Shown piece by piece: positions 29,994-38,225 of a stretch of 60,345 nt of DNA. This DNA comes from Janthinobacterium agaricidamnosum NBRC 102515 = DSM 9628 (GTDB lineage Bacteria > Pseudomonadota > Gammaproteobacteria > Burkholderiales > Burkholderiaceae_D): contig NZ_HG322949.1 in the NCBI RefSeq assembly GCF_000723165.1, forward strand, positions 4,745,792 through 4,806,136, read 5' to 3'. The notes under the pieces were generated by a model. The model searched no databases, had not been told where the DNA came from, and saw only the letters and a list, made by a program, of their open reading frames with translations. The position numbers and the translations under genes were made by a program. How positions within the stretch are numbered: position 1 is the first letter of the stretch; the number at the start of each line of letters is the position of its first letter.

Positions 29994-30833
29994 TCAAGCT
30001 TGCGGCTTGCTTGCGACTGTATTGAGGAAGGCCAGGATCAGCACTACCAGGTCCTTGGCGCCGATGGCGGCGTATTTCAGGGTTTGCTCGTGCGACAGCG
30101 GGAATGGCGACATGCCTTCGGCCAGGTTGGTGATCACCGAGACGCCGACCACTTTCAGGCCGCAATGGCGGGCCGACACCACTTCCGGCACCACCGACAT
30201 GCCGACCGTGTCGGCGCCCATGCGCGACATCATGCGGATTTCGGCGGCGGTCTCGAAGTTCGGGCCCGGGTAGGCGACGAACACGCCTTCATGCAGCGTG
30301 ATGCCGTTGGCGGCGGCGGTATCCTTGACCAGCTGGCGCAGGTCGGCGTCGTAGGCGTTGGCCATGCTGAAGAAACGCGGGCCGAAACGCTCGTCGTTCG
30401 GGCCGACCATCGGCGTGCCCGGCAGCAGGTTGATGTGGTCGCTGATCGCCACCAGGCTGCCGGCGTCGACTTCAGGACGCAGCGAACCGGCCGCGTTGGT
30501 CACGAACAGCATTTCGCAGCCCAGCAGTTTCAAGGTGCGGATCGCGCTGGTCATCACGCCCATGCCGTAGCCTTCGTAGAAGTGGCCGCGGCCTTTCATG
30601 CACACCACCGCCACGCCAGACAGCGTGCCGATCACCAGTTCGCCGGCATGGCCGTGCACGGTGCTGATCGGGAAACCCGGCAATTCGTCGAAGCTGATGC
30701 TGACGGCGTCGGTCATTTGCTCGGCCAGCACGCCCAGGCCGGAACCCAGGATCATCGCCACGCGCGGCTGGAAGTTTTCAGGGGCGCGCGCGCGTATGAT
30801 TTCGGCGGCGTGGAAAGGGGCGTTGTTCGACAT
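29994..30833 (-). CDS. punA: Purine-nucleoside phosphorylase (trimeric, PNP family 2)
   Basis: A 279-residue enzyme that splits inosine, guanosine and their deoxy forms with phosphate. It contains VAMILGSGLGVLAEQM, FPISTVHGHAGELVIG with the catalytic-region His, VTNAAGSLRPEVDAGSL, GPNFETAAEIRMM, and the base-binding MGADTVGMSVVPEV. The ATG at 30833 follows AAGGATCATC; upstream in-frame codons to 31031 are rejected as leader. It is the first gene of the nucleoside operon. Hypoxanthine and guanine made here can go to guanine deaminase and xanthine dehydrogenase near the right end of the window. Confidence 0.93.
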   Translation of the reverse strand: MSNNAPFHAAEIIRARAPENFQPRVAMILGSGLGVLAEQMTDAVSISFDELPGFPISTVHGHAGELVIGTLSGVAVVCMKGRGHFYEGYGMGVMTSAIRTLKLLGCEMLFVTNAAGSLRPEVDAGSLVAISDHINLLPGTPMVGPNDERFGPRFFSMANAYDADLRQLVKDTAAANGITLHEGVFVAYPGPNFETAAEIRMMSRMGADTVGMSVVPEVVSARHCGLKVVGVSVITNLAEGMSPFPLSHEQTLKYAAIGAKDLVVLILAFLNTVASKPQA

Positions 30834-31101
30834 GATGATCCTTGCGAAGATAAATTGGAGGTGGGTAGATTGGGTGTTCTGTGCGGTGCTGCCGTGGTGT
30901 CGCTGCGTCAGGCGCCTGACCAGGAAGCCCGGCATTGCCATTATCAAGCCGTCACTATGCATCAAGCCTGATATGTATGGCAAATACCATTTTTCTTCCG
31001 GATTTATACAAAAGATATATAAATAACCCACTATTATAAATCATGGCCATGCAGCCGGCATAGGCTTGCCTGCCAATGACAGGACCGCTTGTGGACAACG
31101 A

Positions 31102-31130
31102 TTGACACAATCCAGACATATGTTTACGAT
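31102..31130 (+). promoter_or_regulatory. Sigma-70 promoter for psuK-psuG
   Basis: A perfect TTGACA at 31102-31107 is followed after 17 bases by TACGAT at 31125-31130. The predicted start near 31137 leaves about 35 bases before the GTG start of psuK. Confidence 0.65.
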
Positions 31131-31151
31131 TACAGACAATTGTTTAGCGAT
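31121..31151 (+). promoter_or_regulatory. Direct repeats TGTTTA(g)CGAT over the psuK promoter
   Basis: TGTTTACGAT at 31121-31130 and TGTTTAGCGAT at 31141-31151 begin 20 bases apart, about two helical turns, on the -10 box and the transcription start. This fits a repressor binding site. The N-terminal winged helix of PsuK itself is a possible binder; this is inferred. Confidence 0.45.
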
Positions 31152-31171
31152 CTCATCACAGCAGCCATCCC

Positions 31172-32329
31172 GTGACCGATATTTCCAAAAAAGACCAGCT
31201 GTATCAACTGATACGGGCCAATCCCTTCATTTCGCAGCAAGAGCTGGCCGACGGACTGGGCTTGTCGCGCTCGGCGGTGGCCGGCCATATCGCCGGCCTG
31301 ATCCGTGAGCGGCGCCTGCTGGGACGGGCCTACGTGCTGCCCGACAGCCGCCCGCTGCTGTGCATAGGCGCGGCCAACCTGGACCGCAAGCTGCGCACGC
31401 TGGACAAGCTGCAAATGGGCACCTCGAACCCGGCCAGCGCGCAAGAAACCCTGGGCGGCGTGGCCCGCAACATCGCCGAAAACCTGGCCCGCCTGGGACT
31501 GCCGGTGGCGCTGCTGACGGTGCTCGGCGACGACGCCGCCGGCCAGGCGCTGCAGGCGCACGCCGAAGCCGCCGGCATCGACACGCGCGGCAGCCTGCAC
31601 CTGAACGGCAACGCCAGCGGCACTTATACGGCGGTGCTCGACGCGCACGGCGAAATGCTGCTGGCGCTGGCCGACATGCAGCTGTATGAACAATTGACGC
31701 CGGCTTTCCTGCTGAGCCGCCAGCCGCAGCGCGCGGCGGCGGCGTTGACGGTGGCCGACCTGAACCTGCCGCGCGACAGCGTGGCGCTGCTGATCGCCGA
31801 TGCGCGCGCCAGCGCCACGCCGCTGGTGATCGTGGCGGTGTCGCAGCCCAAGATGAACCGCCTGCCGCCCGACTTGCATGGCGTGCATTTGCTGATACTG
31901 AACCGCGGTGAACTGGAAACCCGGGTCGGCCGCGCCTTGCCGGCCGCGGCCGACTTGCAGCACGCCTGCCGCGAAGTGCAAGCCCAGGGCGCTGTACTGG
32001 TGATCGTCACCTGCGGCGGCCAGGGTGTCTATTACACCGCGCCGGACGGCGTGCGGCACCTGGCCGCGCGCGCCGTCGACATAGTCGACGTGACCGGCGC
32101 CGGCGACGCCTTTTCGGCCGCCGTGTGCTGGTCGCTGCAGCGCGACGGCGGCAACTTGCGGCTGGCTTGCCGGCGCGGCATGCAACTGGCCGCGCTGACG
32201 CTGCAAGCGCGCAGCACGGTGTCGCCGCTGGTTTCCAGCGAAATATTAGAAAACATAGTTAATGAGACAACCGAGGGCAACGCCGACGCCGGCCTGGCGC
32301 CGCCCCCTACCCTTTTTCAACAGGACTGA
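31172..32329 (+). CDS. psuK: PfkB-family pseudouridine kinase with N-terminal winged helix
   Basis: A 385-residue protein. Residues 1 to about 60 form a winged helix ([20 protein letters not shown] and the wing [10 protein letters not shown]). A PfkB/ribokinase-type sugar kinase follows, with a [19 protein letters not shown] substrate/dimer region and the ATP/anion-hole signature [15 protein letters not shown]. It would phosphorylate pseudouridine to pseudouridine-5'-phosphate for PsuG, four bases downstream. The DNA-binding domain may let it regulate its own operon. The start is a GTG with no clear Shine-Dalgarno sequence; no in-frame ATG suits better. Other nucleoside substrates are possible, but the psuG partner fixes the role well. 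Confidence 0.9.
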   Translation: MTDISKKDQLYQLIRANPFISQQELADGLGLSRSAVAGHIAGLIRERRLLGRAYVLPDSRPLLCIGAANLDRKLRTLDKLQMGTSNPASAQETLGGVARNIAENLARLGLPVALLTVLGDDAAGQALQAHAEAAGIDTRGSLHLNGNASGTYTAVLDAHGEMLLALADMQLYEQLTPAFLLSRQPQRAAAALTVADLNLPRDSVALLIADARASATPLVIVAVSQPKMNRLPPDLHGVHLLILNRGELETRVGRALPAAADLQHACREVQAQGAVLVIVTCGGQGVYYTAPDGVRHLAARAVDIVDVTGAGDAFSAAVCWSLQRDGGNLRLACRRGMQLAALTLQARSTVSPLVSSEILENIVNETTEGNADAGLAPPPTLFQQD

Positions 32330-32333
32330 CACC

Positions 32334-33245
32334 ATGCACCAATTCTTATCGTTTTCCAGCGAAGTCGCCAACGCCCGCGCCGCCGGCCTGCCTGTGGTGG
32401 CGCTCGAATCGACCATCATTTCGCACGGCATGCCGTATCCGCAAAACGTCGCGATGGCGCGCGAGGTCGAACACATCATCCGCGAGGCCGGCGCCGTGCC
32501 GGCCACCATCGCCACCATCGACGGCAAGATTTGCATCGGCTTATCGGAGCAACAACTGGAATTGCTGGGCACTTCGCCGGATGCGATGAAGGTCAGCCGG
32601 CGCGACTTGCCGTTCGTGCTGTCGCAAGCAAGACTGGGCGCCACCACCGTCGCGGCGACCATGATTTGCGCCGAACTGGCCGGTATTTCGGTGTTTGTCA
32701 CCGGCGGCCTGGGCGGCGTGCACCGCGGCGCCGAAACCAGTTTCGACATTTCGGCCGATTTGCAGGAACTGGCGCACACCTCGGTGGCGGTGGTGTGCGC
32801 CGGCGTCAAGTCGATCCTCGACATCGGCCTGACGCTGGAATACCTGGAAACCCACGGCGTGCCGGTGCTCAGCGTCGGCCAGGCCGGCTTCCCCGCCTTT
32901 TTTACGCGCGAAAGCGGCTTCAACGCCGATTTCCGGATCGACAGCCCGGCCGAGCAGGCGTCGTTCATCCGCACCAAGTGGCAACTGGGCTTGAAGGGCG
33001 GCGTGGTGGTCAGCAATCCGGTGCCGCTGGCCGACGCGATGCCGAAGGAAGAAATCGATGCGATCACGGCCCAGGCGTTGCAGGAAGCCGAACAGCAAGG
33101 CGTGAAAGGCAAGAAAGTCACGCCGTTCCTGCTGGCGCGCATCAAGCAATTGACCGACGGCCGCAGCCTGGCCACCAATATCGCGCTGGTCAAAAACAAT
33201 GCCCGCGTCGGCGCGGCACTGGCGGTTGCGCTGCAGAGCAAGTAA
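32334..33245 (+). CDS. psuG: Pseudouridine-5'-phosphate glycosidase
   Basis: A 303-residue PsuG/IndA family lyase that reversibly splits pseudouridine-5'-phosphate into uracil and ribose-5-phosphate. Family signatures are [18 protein letters not shown] at the front, [17 protein letters not shown], and [20 protein letters not shown]. The ATG at 32334 follows AGGACTGACACC and lies four bases after the psuK stop, so the pair is one operon. The uracil released would enter the PreTA pathway encoded at the left of the window. Confidence 0.95.
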   Translation: MHQFLSFSSEVANARAAGLPVVALESTIISHGMPYPQNVAMAREVEHIIREAGAVPATIATIDGKICIGLSEQQLELLGTSPDAMKVSRRDLPFVLSQARLGATTVAATMICAELAGISVFVTGGLGGVHRGAETSFDISADLQELAHTSVAVVCAGVKSILDIGLTLEYLETHGVPVLSVGQAGFPAFFTRESGFNADFRIDSPAEQASFIRTKWQLGLKGGVVVSNPVPLADAMPKEEIDAITAQALQEAEQQGVKGKKVTPFLLARIKQLTDGRSLATNIALVKNNARVGAALAVALQSK

Positions 33246-33291
33246 AGTACAAGTGAATTCATCTTGTTCTTGCAGGAAGCCATAGCCACCC

Positions 33292-34200
33292 ATGTCCATC
33301 GACCTGAAACAGTTAAAGTATTTCCTGGCCGTCGCCGAAGAAAAAAGCTTCAGCCGCGCCGCCGAGCGCCTGCATATTTCGCAGCCGCCGCTGAGCCAGC
33401 AAATCATGAAACTGGAGAGCGAATTGGGCGTGCGCCTGTTCGCCCGCACCACCCGCACCTTCGAGCTGACCGTGGCCGGCAAGGCCCTGATGAGCGAGGC
33501 TTCGGAACTGCTGGCCAAGATGCGCATGACGATCGACACCATCCGCCAGATCGACCGCGGCGAAGTGGGCCGGCTGCGGGTCGGCATCGTCGGTTCGGCG
33601 ATGTGGGGGCCGATCCCCAGCCTGCTGGAAGAATTCCAGACCAAGTTCCCGCGCGTCAGCTGGACCCTGCATGAGCTGGGGCCGACGGTGCAATACGAAG
33701 CGCTGCGCGCCAAGCAGATCGACGTCGGTTTCTGGCGCGAGCCGAAACTCAACGACGACGACCTGAAACACGACAACCTGCGCCAGGAATTGTGCTTCCG
33801 CGAGAATGTCTGCGTCGCCATCAACGAGCACCATCCGCTGGCGAAACAGGCGACGATCGAATTGATCGACCTGAAGGAGCAGCCGATGCTGACGCTGACG
33901 CTGGACAAGTCGGCGTTCCCGCGCTACCTGGTGCAATGCTGTATCAAGGCCGGCTTCCAGCCGGTGATTTTCCAGGAGGCGTCAGAGCCGCAAACGCTAC
34001 TGGCGATGGTCGGCGCCGGCCTCGGCGTGACGCTGGTGCCGGAAACCACCAGCCGCATCGGCTGGCCCGGCGTGGTGTTCTTGCCGATCAAGAGCAATCC
34101 GCCGTCCGCCAATTTGTACATCAGCTACACCACGCTGGACGATGCGCCGGTGGTCAGGGCGTTTTTGAATATCATCAACCCGGTGGCCGGCGGCAAATAA
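33292..34200 (+). CDS. LysR-family transcriptional regulator
   Basis: A 302-residue protein with the LysR winged helix at the front (LKQLKYFLAVAEEKSFSRAA, then LHISQPPLSQQIMKLE) and a periplasmic-binding-protein-like sensor domain. It is 46 bases behind psuG and convergent with a TonB receptor gene whose terminator it shares. LysR genes often control a divergent neighbour, but none lies here. Targets may be the psuKG operon, the TonB receptor or the ABC importer. The effector is unknown. Confidence 0.88.
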   Translation: MSIDLKQLKYFLAVAEEKSFSRAAERLHISQPPLSQQIMKLESELGVRLFARTTRTFELTVAGKALMSEASELLAKMRMTIDTIRQIDRGEVGRLRVGIVGSAMWGPIPSLLEEFQTKFPRVSWTLHELGPTVQYEALRAKQIDVGFWREPKLNDDDLKHDNLRQELCFRENVCVAINEHHPLAKQATIELIDLKEQPMLTLTLDKSAFPRYLVQCCIKAGFQPVIFQEASEPQTLLAMVGAGLGVTLVPETTSRIGWPGVVFLPIKSNPPSANLYISYTTLDDAPVVRAFLNIINPVAGGK

Positions 34201-34211
34201 GCGCCGCAAAA

Positions 34212-34241
34212 AAAGCCCCGCATCGTTCGACGCGGGGCTTT
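34212..34241. terminator. Bidirectional terminator between the LysR gene and the TonB receptor
   Basis: AAAGCCCCGC at 34212-34221 pairs with GCGGGGCTTT at 34232-34241. On the minus strand it is followed by a run of seven U residues, so it mainly ends the TonB receptor transcript; it can also serve the LysR gene. Confidence 0.85.
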
Positions 34242-34266
34242 ACGATGCAAAGCCAGGACAACAGGA

Positions 34267-36561
34267 TCAGAACGTCGCCTTGAACTGCACGCCGTAGGTG
34301 CGCGGTTCGTTCAAGATGCCGGTCAGGTTGTCGAAGTCGATCGCGCCCAGCGCCTGGATGCGGTTGGTGATGTTGCGGCCATATGCCGCCACTTCATAGC
34401 GGCTCCATTTGTAACCGAAGCGCAAGCCGCCTTCCAGCAATTCCTTGGCCTTGTATTCCTTGGCTTCATACAGGAAGAAGTTGTAGCTGCTGCGGTAAGC
34501 CCAGTCGGTGTAGGCAAAGAATTCGCCATCGGCCAGCGGCACGCTGTATTTCAGCGTGAAGTTGGTTTGCCATTCCGGCGCGCGCGGCAGCGGATTGCCG
34601 TTGATCAGGGCGGTGCCGGCGAACGGTCCGACCGGGTTGGTCACGCTGCAGCCGCTGGCCGGATTGTTCAGCGCATTGCCGCAGCTTTGCACGAACAGCT
34701 TGCCGTCCTTGATTTCGGTATGGTTGTAGCTGCCGCCCAGCGTCATGCTCCAGGCGTCGCTGAGGTTGGCCTGGAAGTCCAGTTCCACGCCCTGGCCGAT
34801 GACCTTGTCGGCGTTGATCAGCTGGTTCATATTGACCGCGCCGCTACCGGCCGTCAATTGCTTGTCTTTTACACGGTACTGGAACACGCTGGCGCTGACA
34901 CGGGCGCGCTTGTCGAACAGGTCCTGCTTGACACCCGCTTCATACGAAATGGTTTTTTCGGCGCCGGCGAACGACGGACGGTCGCCCAGGCCGTTCAGGC
35001 GGCCCTGCATCGATGGCGCGCGGTAGCCGGTGGCGATGCGCGCGAACAGGTTGGTGTCGCGGTCCAGCGTGTAGGTGCCGCTCAAGTCCCAGCTGACGTT
35101 ATGCGAGGTGTCGTCGATGATGAACGGGCCGGCGGTGGCGGTCGATTCGATGCGGCTGGCCGAGAAGTCCTTCTTGTCGGTGGTGTAGCGCACCCCGCCG
35201 CGCACCTTCAGGCGGTCCGACACGGTGTAGTTCAGCGAGCCGAAGGCGGCGTACGACTTGGCGTGCTGGTTCTGCGTCGCATAGCCGGTATTTTGCGGAT
35301 TGCCCGGCGCCAGGCTGTTGAAGCTGATGCTGTCGATCTGGATGTCTTCCTTGAAGTAGAACAGGCCGGCGATCCATTGCAGCGGGCCCTTGTAGTTCGA
35401 CTCGGCGCGGAATTCCTGCGAAATCTGCTTGTGATTCGGGATCACGTCGGCGGTTTCGACGACGAACGGAATGAAGCCAGGGCCCATCGGCGGCGCGTAC
35501 GCGGCGCCAAAACCGCCGTCGACGTCGGCGCGGCTGTAGAAGTCGAGCTTTTCGTAGCCGGTGATCGAATGCAGCGTCACGCCATCCAGGTCCCACTTCA
35601 GGCGCATGCTGCCACCCTTGGTTTTCAGGCGCTGCTCATTGATACCGTCGGTCGGATACGAGTTGTAATCGAAGTTGTCGACCAGGTCGTTGCTGCCCTG
35701 CTTCAGGATATTGGCGCGGAACAGCGTCGCGGTGCCGTGCAGGTCGCGCGCATGCACGTTGAACAAGGCCTGGAAATCGCGGGTCGGCTTGACCAGCACT
35801 TGCAGCCGGGCCGCATTGTCGGCGTAGCCTTCGAAGTCGCGGGTGCCGGTCGGACGCGGATTGTGCACGCGGTCGTCGCGGTGCTGCGATTGCGCCGAGA
35901 AGCGCGCCGCCACGGTGTCGCTGATCGGCAGGTTGTAGGCGCCTTCCAGGTTTTTCACGCCATCCTTGCCGAAACCGCCGCTCAGGTAGCCTTCGGTCTT
36001 GAACACCGGCTTGGCCGAATCGAACTTGATCACGCCGGCCGGCGAGTTGCGGCCGAACAGCGTGCCTTGCGGGCCGCGCAGCACTTCGACCTGGTCGACG
36101 TCGAATACCGGGAAGCCTTTCAGCATCGCGTTTTCCTGCACGATGTCATCCATTACCAGGCCGACCGGCTGCGACGCGTTCAAGTCGAAGTCGGTATTAC
36201 CCAGGCCGCGGATATAAAACCGCGGGAAGGTGCGGCCGTAGTCGGACTCGACCGACACGCTCGGCGTGCGGCCGTTCAGGAAACGGATATCCTGGCCGCC
36301 GGCGGTCAGCACGTCCAGCTTGTCGCCTTTCAGGGTGGCGATCGACATCGGCACGTCCTTGATGTTTTCGGCGCGGCGCTGCGCCGTGACGATCACGGTT
36401 TCCAGCTGGCCGGCGCTGGACGAGGTGGCCGCCTGGGCCTGATCCTGGGTTGCGCCTGCGGCTGCAACCTGTTGCGCCATCGCGGCTTGCAGCGGGAATG
36501 CGGCCGCCACGGCCAAAGCGATCAAACTACGGCGCACCATCGCACCATGCGGTTTCATCAT
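34267..36561 (-). CDS. TonB-dependent outer-membrane receptor (1)
   Basis: A 764-residue receptor with a signal peptide (LIALAVAAAFPLQAAMAQQ), a plug domain with ENIKDVPMSIATLKGDKLDV and VEVLRGPQGTLFGRNSPAGV, and a 22-strand barrel ending in AF-rich VQFKATF with terminal Phe. The ATG at 36561 follows AGGAGTTGTTTC; the frame start at 36690 is leader. The plug is of the FyuA/FecA-like subgroup common in carbohydrate and xenobiotic uptake. Its place between psuKG and a nucleoside ABC importer suggests it passes a nucleoside- or nucleotide-like compound, but iron chelates cannot be excluded. It is transcribed away from the importer across a 596-base gap. Confidence 0.9.
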   Translation of the reverse strand: MMKPHGAMVRRSLIALAVAAAFPLQAAMAQQVAAAGATQDQAQAATSSSAGQLETVIVTAQRRAENIKDVPMSIATLKGDKLDVLTAGGQDIRFLNGRTPSVSVESDYGRTFPRFYIRGLGNTDFDLNASQPVGLVMDDIVQENAMLKGFPVFDVDQVEVLRGPQGTLFGRNSPAGVIKFDSAKPVFKTEGYLSGGFGKDGVKNLEGAYNLPISDTVAARFSAQSQHRDDRVHNPRPTGTRDFEGYADNAARLQVLVKPTRDFQALFNVHARDLHGTATLFRANILKQGSNDLVDNFDYNSYPTDGINEQRLKTKGGSMRLKWDLDGVTLHSITGYEKLDFYSRADVDGGFGAAYAPPMGPGFIPFVVETADVIPNHKQISQEFRAESNYKGPLQWIAGLFYFKEDIQIDSISFNSLAPGNPQNTGYATQNQHAKSYAAFGSLNYTVSDRLKVRGGVRYTTDKKDFSASRIESTATAGPFIIDDTSHNVSWDLSGTYTLDRDTNLFARIATGYRAPSMQGRLNGLGDRPSFAGAEKTISYEAGVKQDLFDKRARVSASVFQYRVKDKQLTAGSGAVNMNQLINADKVIGQGVELDFQANLSDAWSMTLGGSYNHTEIKDGKLFVQSCGNALNNPASGCSVTNPVGPFAGTALINGNPLPRAPEWQTNFTLKYSVPLADGEFFAYTDWAYRSSYNFFLYEAKEYKAKELLEGGLRFGYKWSRYEVAAYGRNITNRIQALGAIDFDNLTGILNEPRTYGVQFKATF

Positions 36562-37157
36562 GAAACAACTCCTATTGGTAAAACATCGGTTTAGAAATAC
36601 GTGCTCCGCGGCGCCGCCATGCACTGCTTGCAGGCTGACTATGGGCTGGCGGATTGAAGAAGGCAGGATTTTAGTTTGTGAAATAGGCAAACTGAAAGCG
36701 ATGCTAACACGTAATTTTTTGCCTTGAAAACAATTACAGGTTCAGCTGATTCATATAAATTTCATATAAATACACAAATAAAATCGTATTTGTCGTCGAT
36801 ATATTTGCTGATGCATAGTGAGGAGCCATCACGCTTTTCAGCGTGGCGGCATGGCGGCGAGACCGCTTGTGCCGGCGCAAAAATGCTGCCATTAAGGCAA
36901 TGCGACGACAGCGCCGCGGCAAAAAAAACAACAGCCGAAAATAATTCTTTCGGCACAAAATCTGTTGTAACGGAGATACAAGATAAAACGTCAGGCTTGC
37001 ACCGGCTTGGGCGCATGTGCTGGCGCCACGCCGCCGCTCGCGGACGAATTTGAGCGGGTTTGCCTCTGCAAAAGGATGAAATGGGGCAATCCGGAGGGGC
37101 AAATTAGATGTTTCAGCCAATAAAAATATACAATATCGATCTTCCAGGAGCCAATTC
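36562..37157. other. 596-bp divergent intergenic region
   Basis: This gap separates TonB receptor 1 (minus) and the BMP gene (plus) and must hold both promoters. I see a direct repeat of TTCATATAAA (36750-36759 and 36761-36770), a small hairpin CACGC-TTTTCA-GCGTG around 36830-36846, and TTTGCC/GGCAAA arms near 37061 and 37098. Reading frames here have no ribosome sites and look non-coding. No known riboswitch pattern is evident. Confidence 0.4.
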
Positions 37158-38153
37158 ATGAAACTTACACAATTTAGTTTGACGATCGCAGCCTTGTTTT
37201 TATCGGCTGGCGCGTCCGCTGCTGACCCCAAATTGGGCATCGTGTATGACGCGGGCGGCAAGTTCGACAAGTCGTTCAACCAATCCGCTTTCGAAGGCGC
37301 CGAGCGCTTCAAGAAAGACACCAAGATTTCCTTCATCGAAGTGCAGGCATCCAGCGATACCCAGGCCGAGCAGGTATTGCGCGGCCTGGCCCGCAAAAAA
37401 CTCGACCTGATCGCCTCGATCGGCTTTTCGCAAACCCAGGCGGTGCAAAAAGTCGCCAAGGAATTTCCTAACGTGAAATTCGTCCTGATCGACGGCACGG
37501 CCACCGGCCCGAACGTCAACTCGGTGCTGTTCAAGGAAGAAGAAGGCTCTTACGTGGTCGGCGTCGCCGCCGCGATGGCCAGCAAGACCAAGAAGGTCGG
37601 CTTTATCGGCGGCATCGATATTCCCTTGATCCGCAACTTCGCCTGCGGTTACGCCCAAGGCGTGAAGTCGATCAATCCGAAAGAAGATGTCACCCAGAAC
37701 ATGGTCGGCACCACGTCCGCCGCCTGGAACGATCCGGCCAAGGGCGGTGAACTGGCCCGTTCGCAATTCGAGCGCGGCGTCGACGTGGTGTTCGCGGTGG
37801 CGGGCGGCAGCGGCATGGGCGTGTTGCAGACAGCCAAGGAAAAAGGCAAGCTGGCGATCGGCGTCGATTCCAACCAAAACCATCTGTATCCTGGCACCAT
37901 GCTGACCTCGATGGTCAAGCGGGTCGACAATGCCGTGTACGACAGCTTCATGCAAGTCAAGAATGGCACCTGGAAAGCCGGCGTGACCAATAAAGGCTTG
38001 AAAGAAGGCGGCGTCGATTGGGCGCTGGATGAAAACAACCGCAAGCTGATCACGCCGGAAATCGAAAAGCGCGTCCTCGAAGCGCGTAAGAACATCATCG
38101 ATGGCAAGGTCAAGGTCATCGATTACCGCGTCGGCAATAGCTGCCCGGTTTAA
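37158..38153 (+). CDS. BMP-family ABC transporter substrate-binding protein (nucleoside type)
   Basis: A 331-residue periplasmic binding protein. The signal peptide (SLTIAALFLSAGASA) has no lipobox Cys, so it is soluble in the periplasm. The BMP/PnrA-like domain begins KLGIVYDAGGKFDKSFNQSA and includes ANVKFVLIDGTA-like strands and the late GVDSNQNHLYPGTMLTSM. BMP proteins of this type bind purine or pyrimidine nucleosides. The ATG follows CCAGGAGCCAATTC. It leads a four-gene importer operon, and a strong hairpin after it may keep its level above that of the membrane parts. Confidence 0.92.
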   Translation: MKLTQFSLTIAALFLSAGASAADPKLGIVYDAGGKFDKSFNQSAFEGAERFKKDTKISFIEVQASSDTQAEQVLRGLARKKLDLIASIGFSQTQAVQKVAKEFPNVKFVLIDGTATGPNVNSVLFKEEEGSYVVGVAAAMASKTKKVGFIGGIDIPLIRNFACGYAQGVKSINPKEDVTQNMVGTTSAAWNDPAKGGELARSQFERGVDVVFAVAGGSGMGVLQTAKEKGKLAIGVDSNQNHLYPGTMLTSMVKRVDNAVYDSFMQVKNGTWKAGVTNKGLKEGGVDWALDENNRKLITPEIEKRVLEARKNIIDGKVKVIDYRVGNSCPV

Positions 38154-38188
38154 ACCCTCACGTTTATCAGTGTCAATCGAGCGTTAAG

Positions 38189-38220
38189 CGCGCCGCCGGG
38201 GTTCGTCCCCGAGCGGCGCG
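38189..38220 (+). other. Strong intercistronic hairpin between BMP and ATPase genes
   Basis: CGCGCCGC-CGGGG (38189-38201) pairs with CCCCG-A-GCGGCGCG (38207-38220) around TTCGT, with one bulged A. TTTCC and the next ATG follow at once. It can act as a leaky terminator or protect the BMP mRNA 3' end, a common feature of binding-protein operons. Confidence 0.65.
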
Positions 38221-38225
38221 TTTCC

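Noticed and set aside
30981..31000. ATGG-CAAATA-CCAT near 30977-30990 as a second RutR-like site
   Set aside because: The half-sites are in the reverse order and spacing compared with the site at 13461-13476, so the likeness is probably chance.
34567..36594. A plus-strand open frame of 675 codons
   Set aside because: It is antisense to TonB receptor 1, which has signal peptide, plug and barrel motifs; the antisense product has none.
36724..37053. A 109-codon plus-strand frame in the receptor-BMP gap
   Set aside because: No ribosome site, odd composition, and it lies where promoters of both neighbours are expected.
36734..37534. A 266-codon minus-strand frame overlapping the BMP gene
   Set aside because: Half of it is antisense to the BMP gene and the rest runs through AT-rich intergenic DNA without a start signal.
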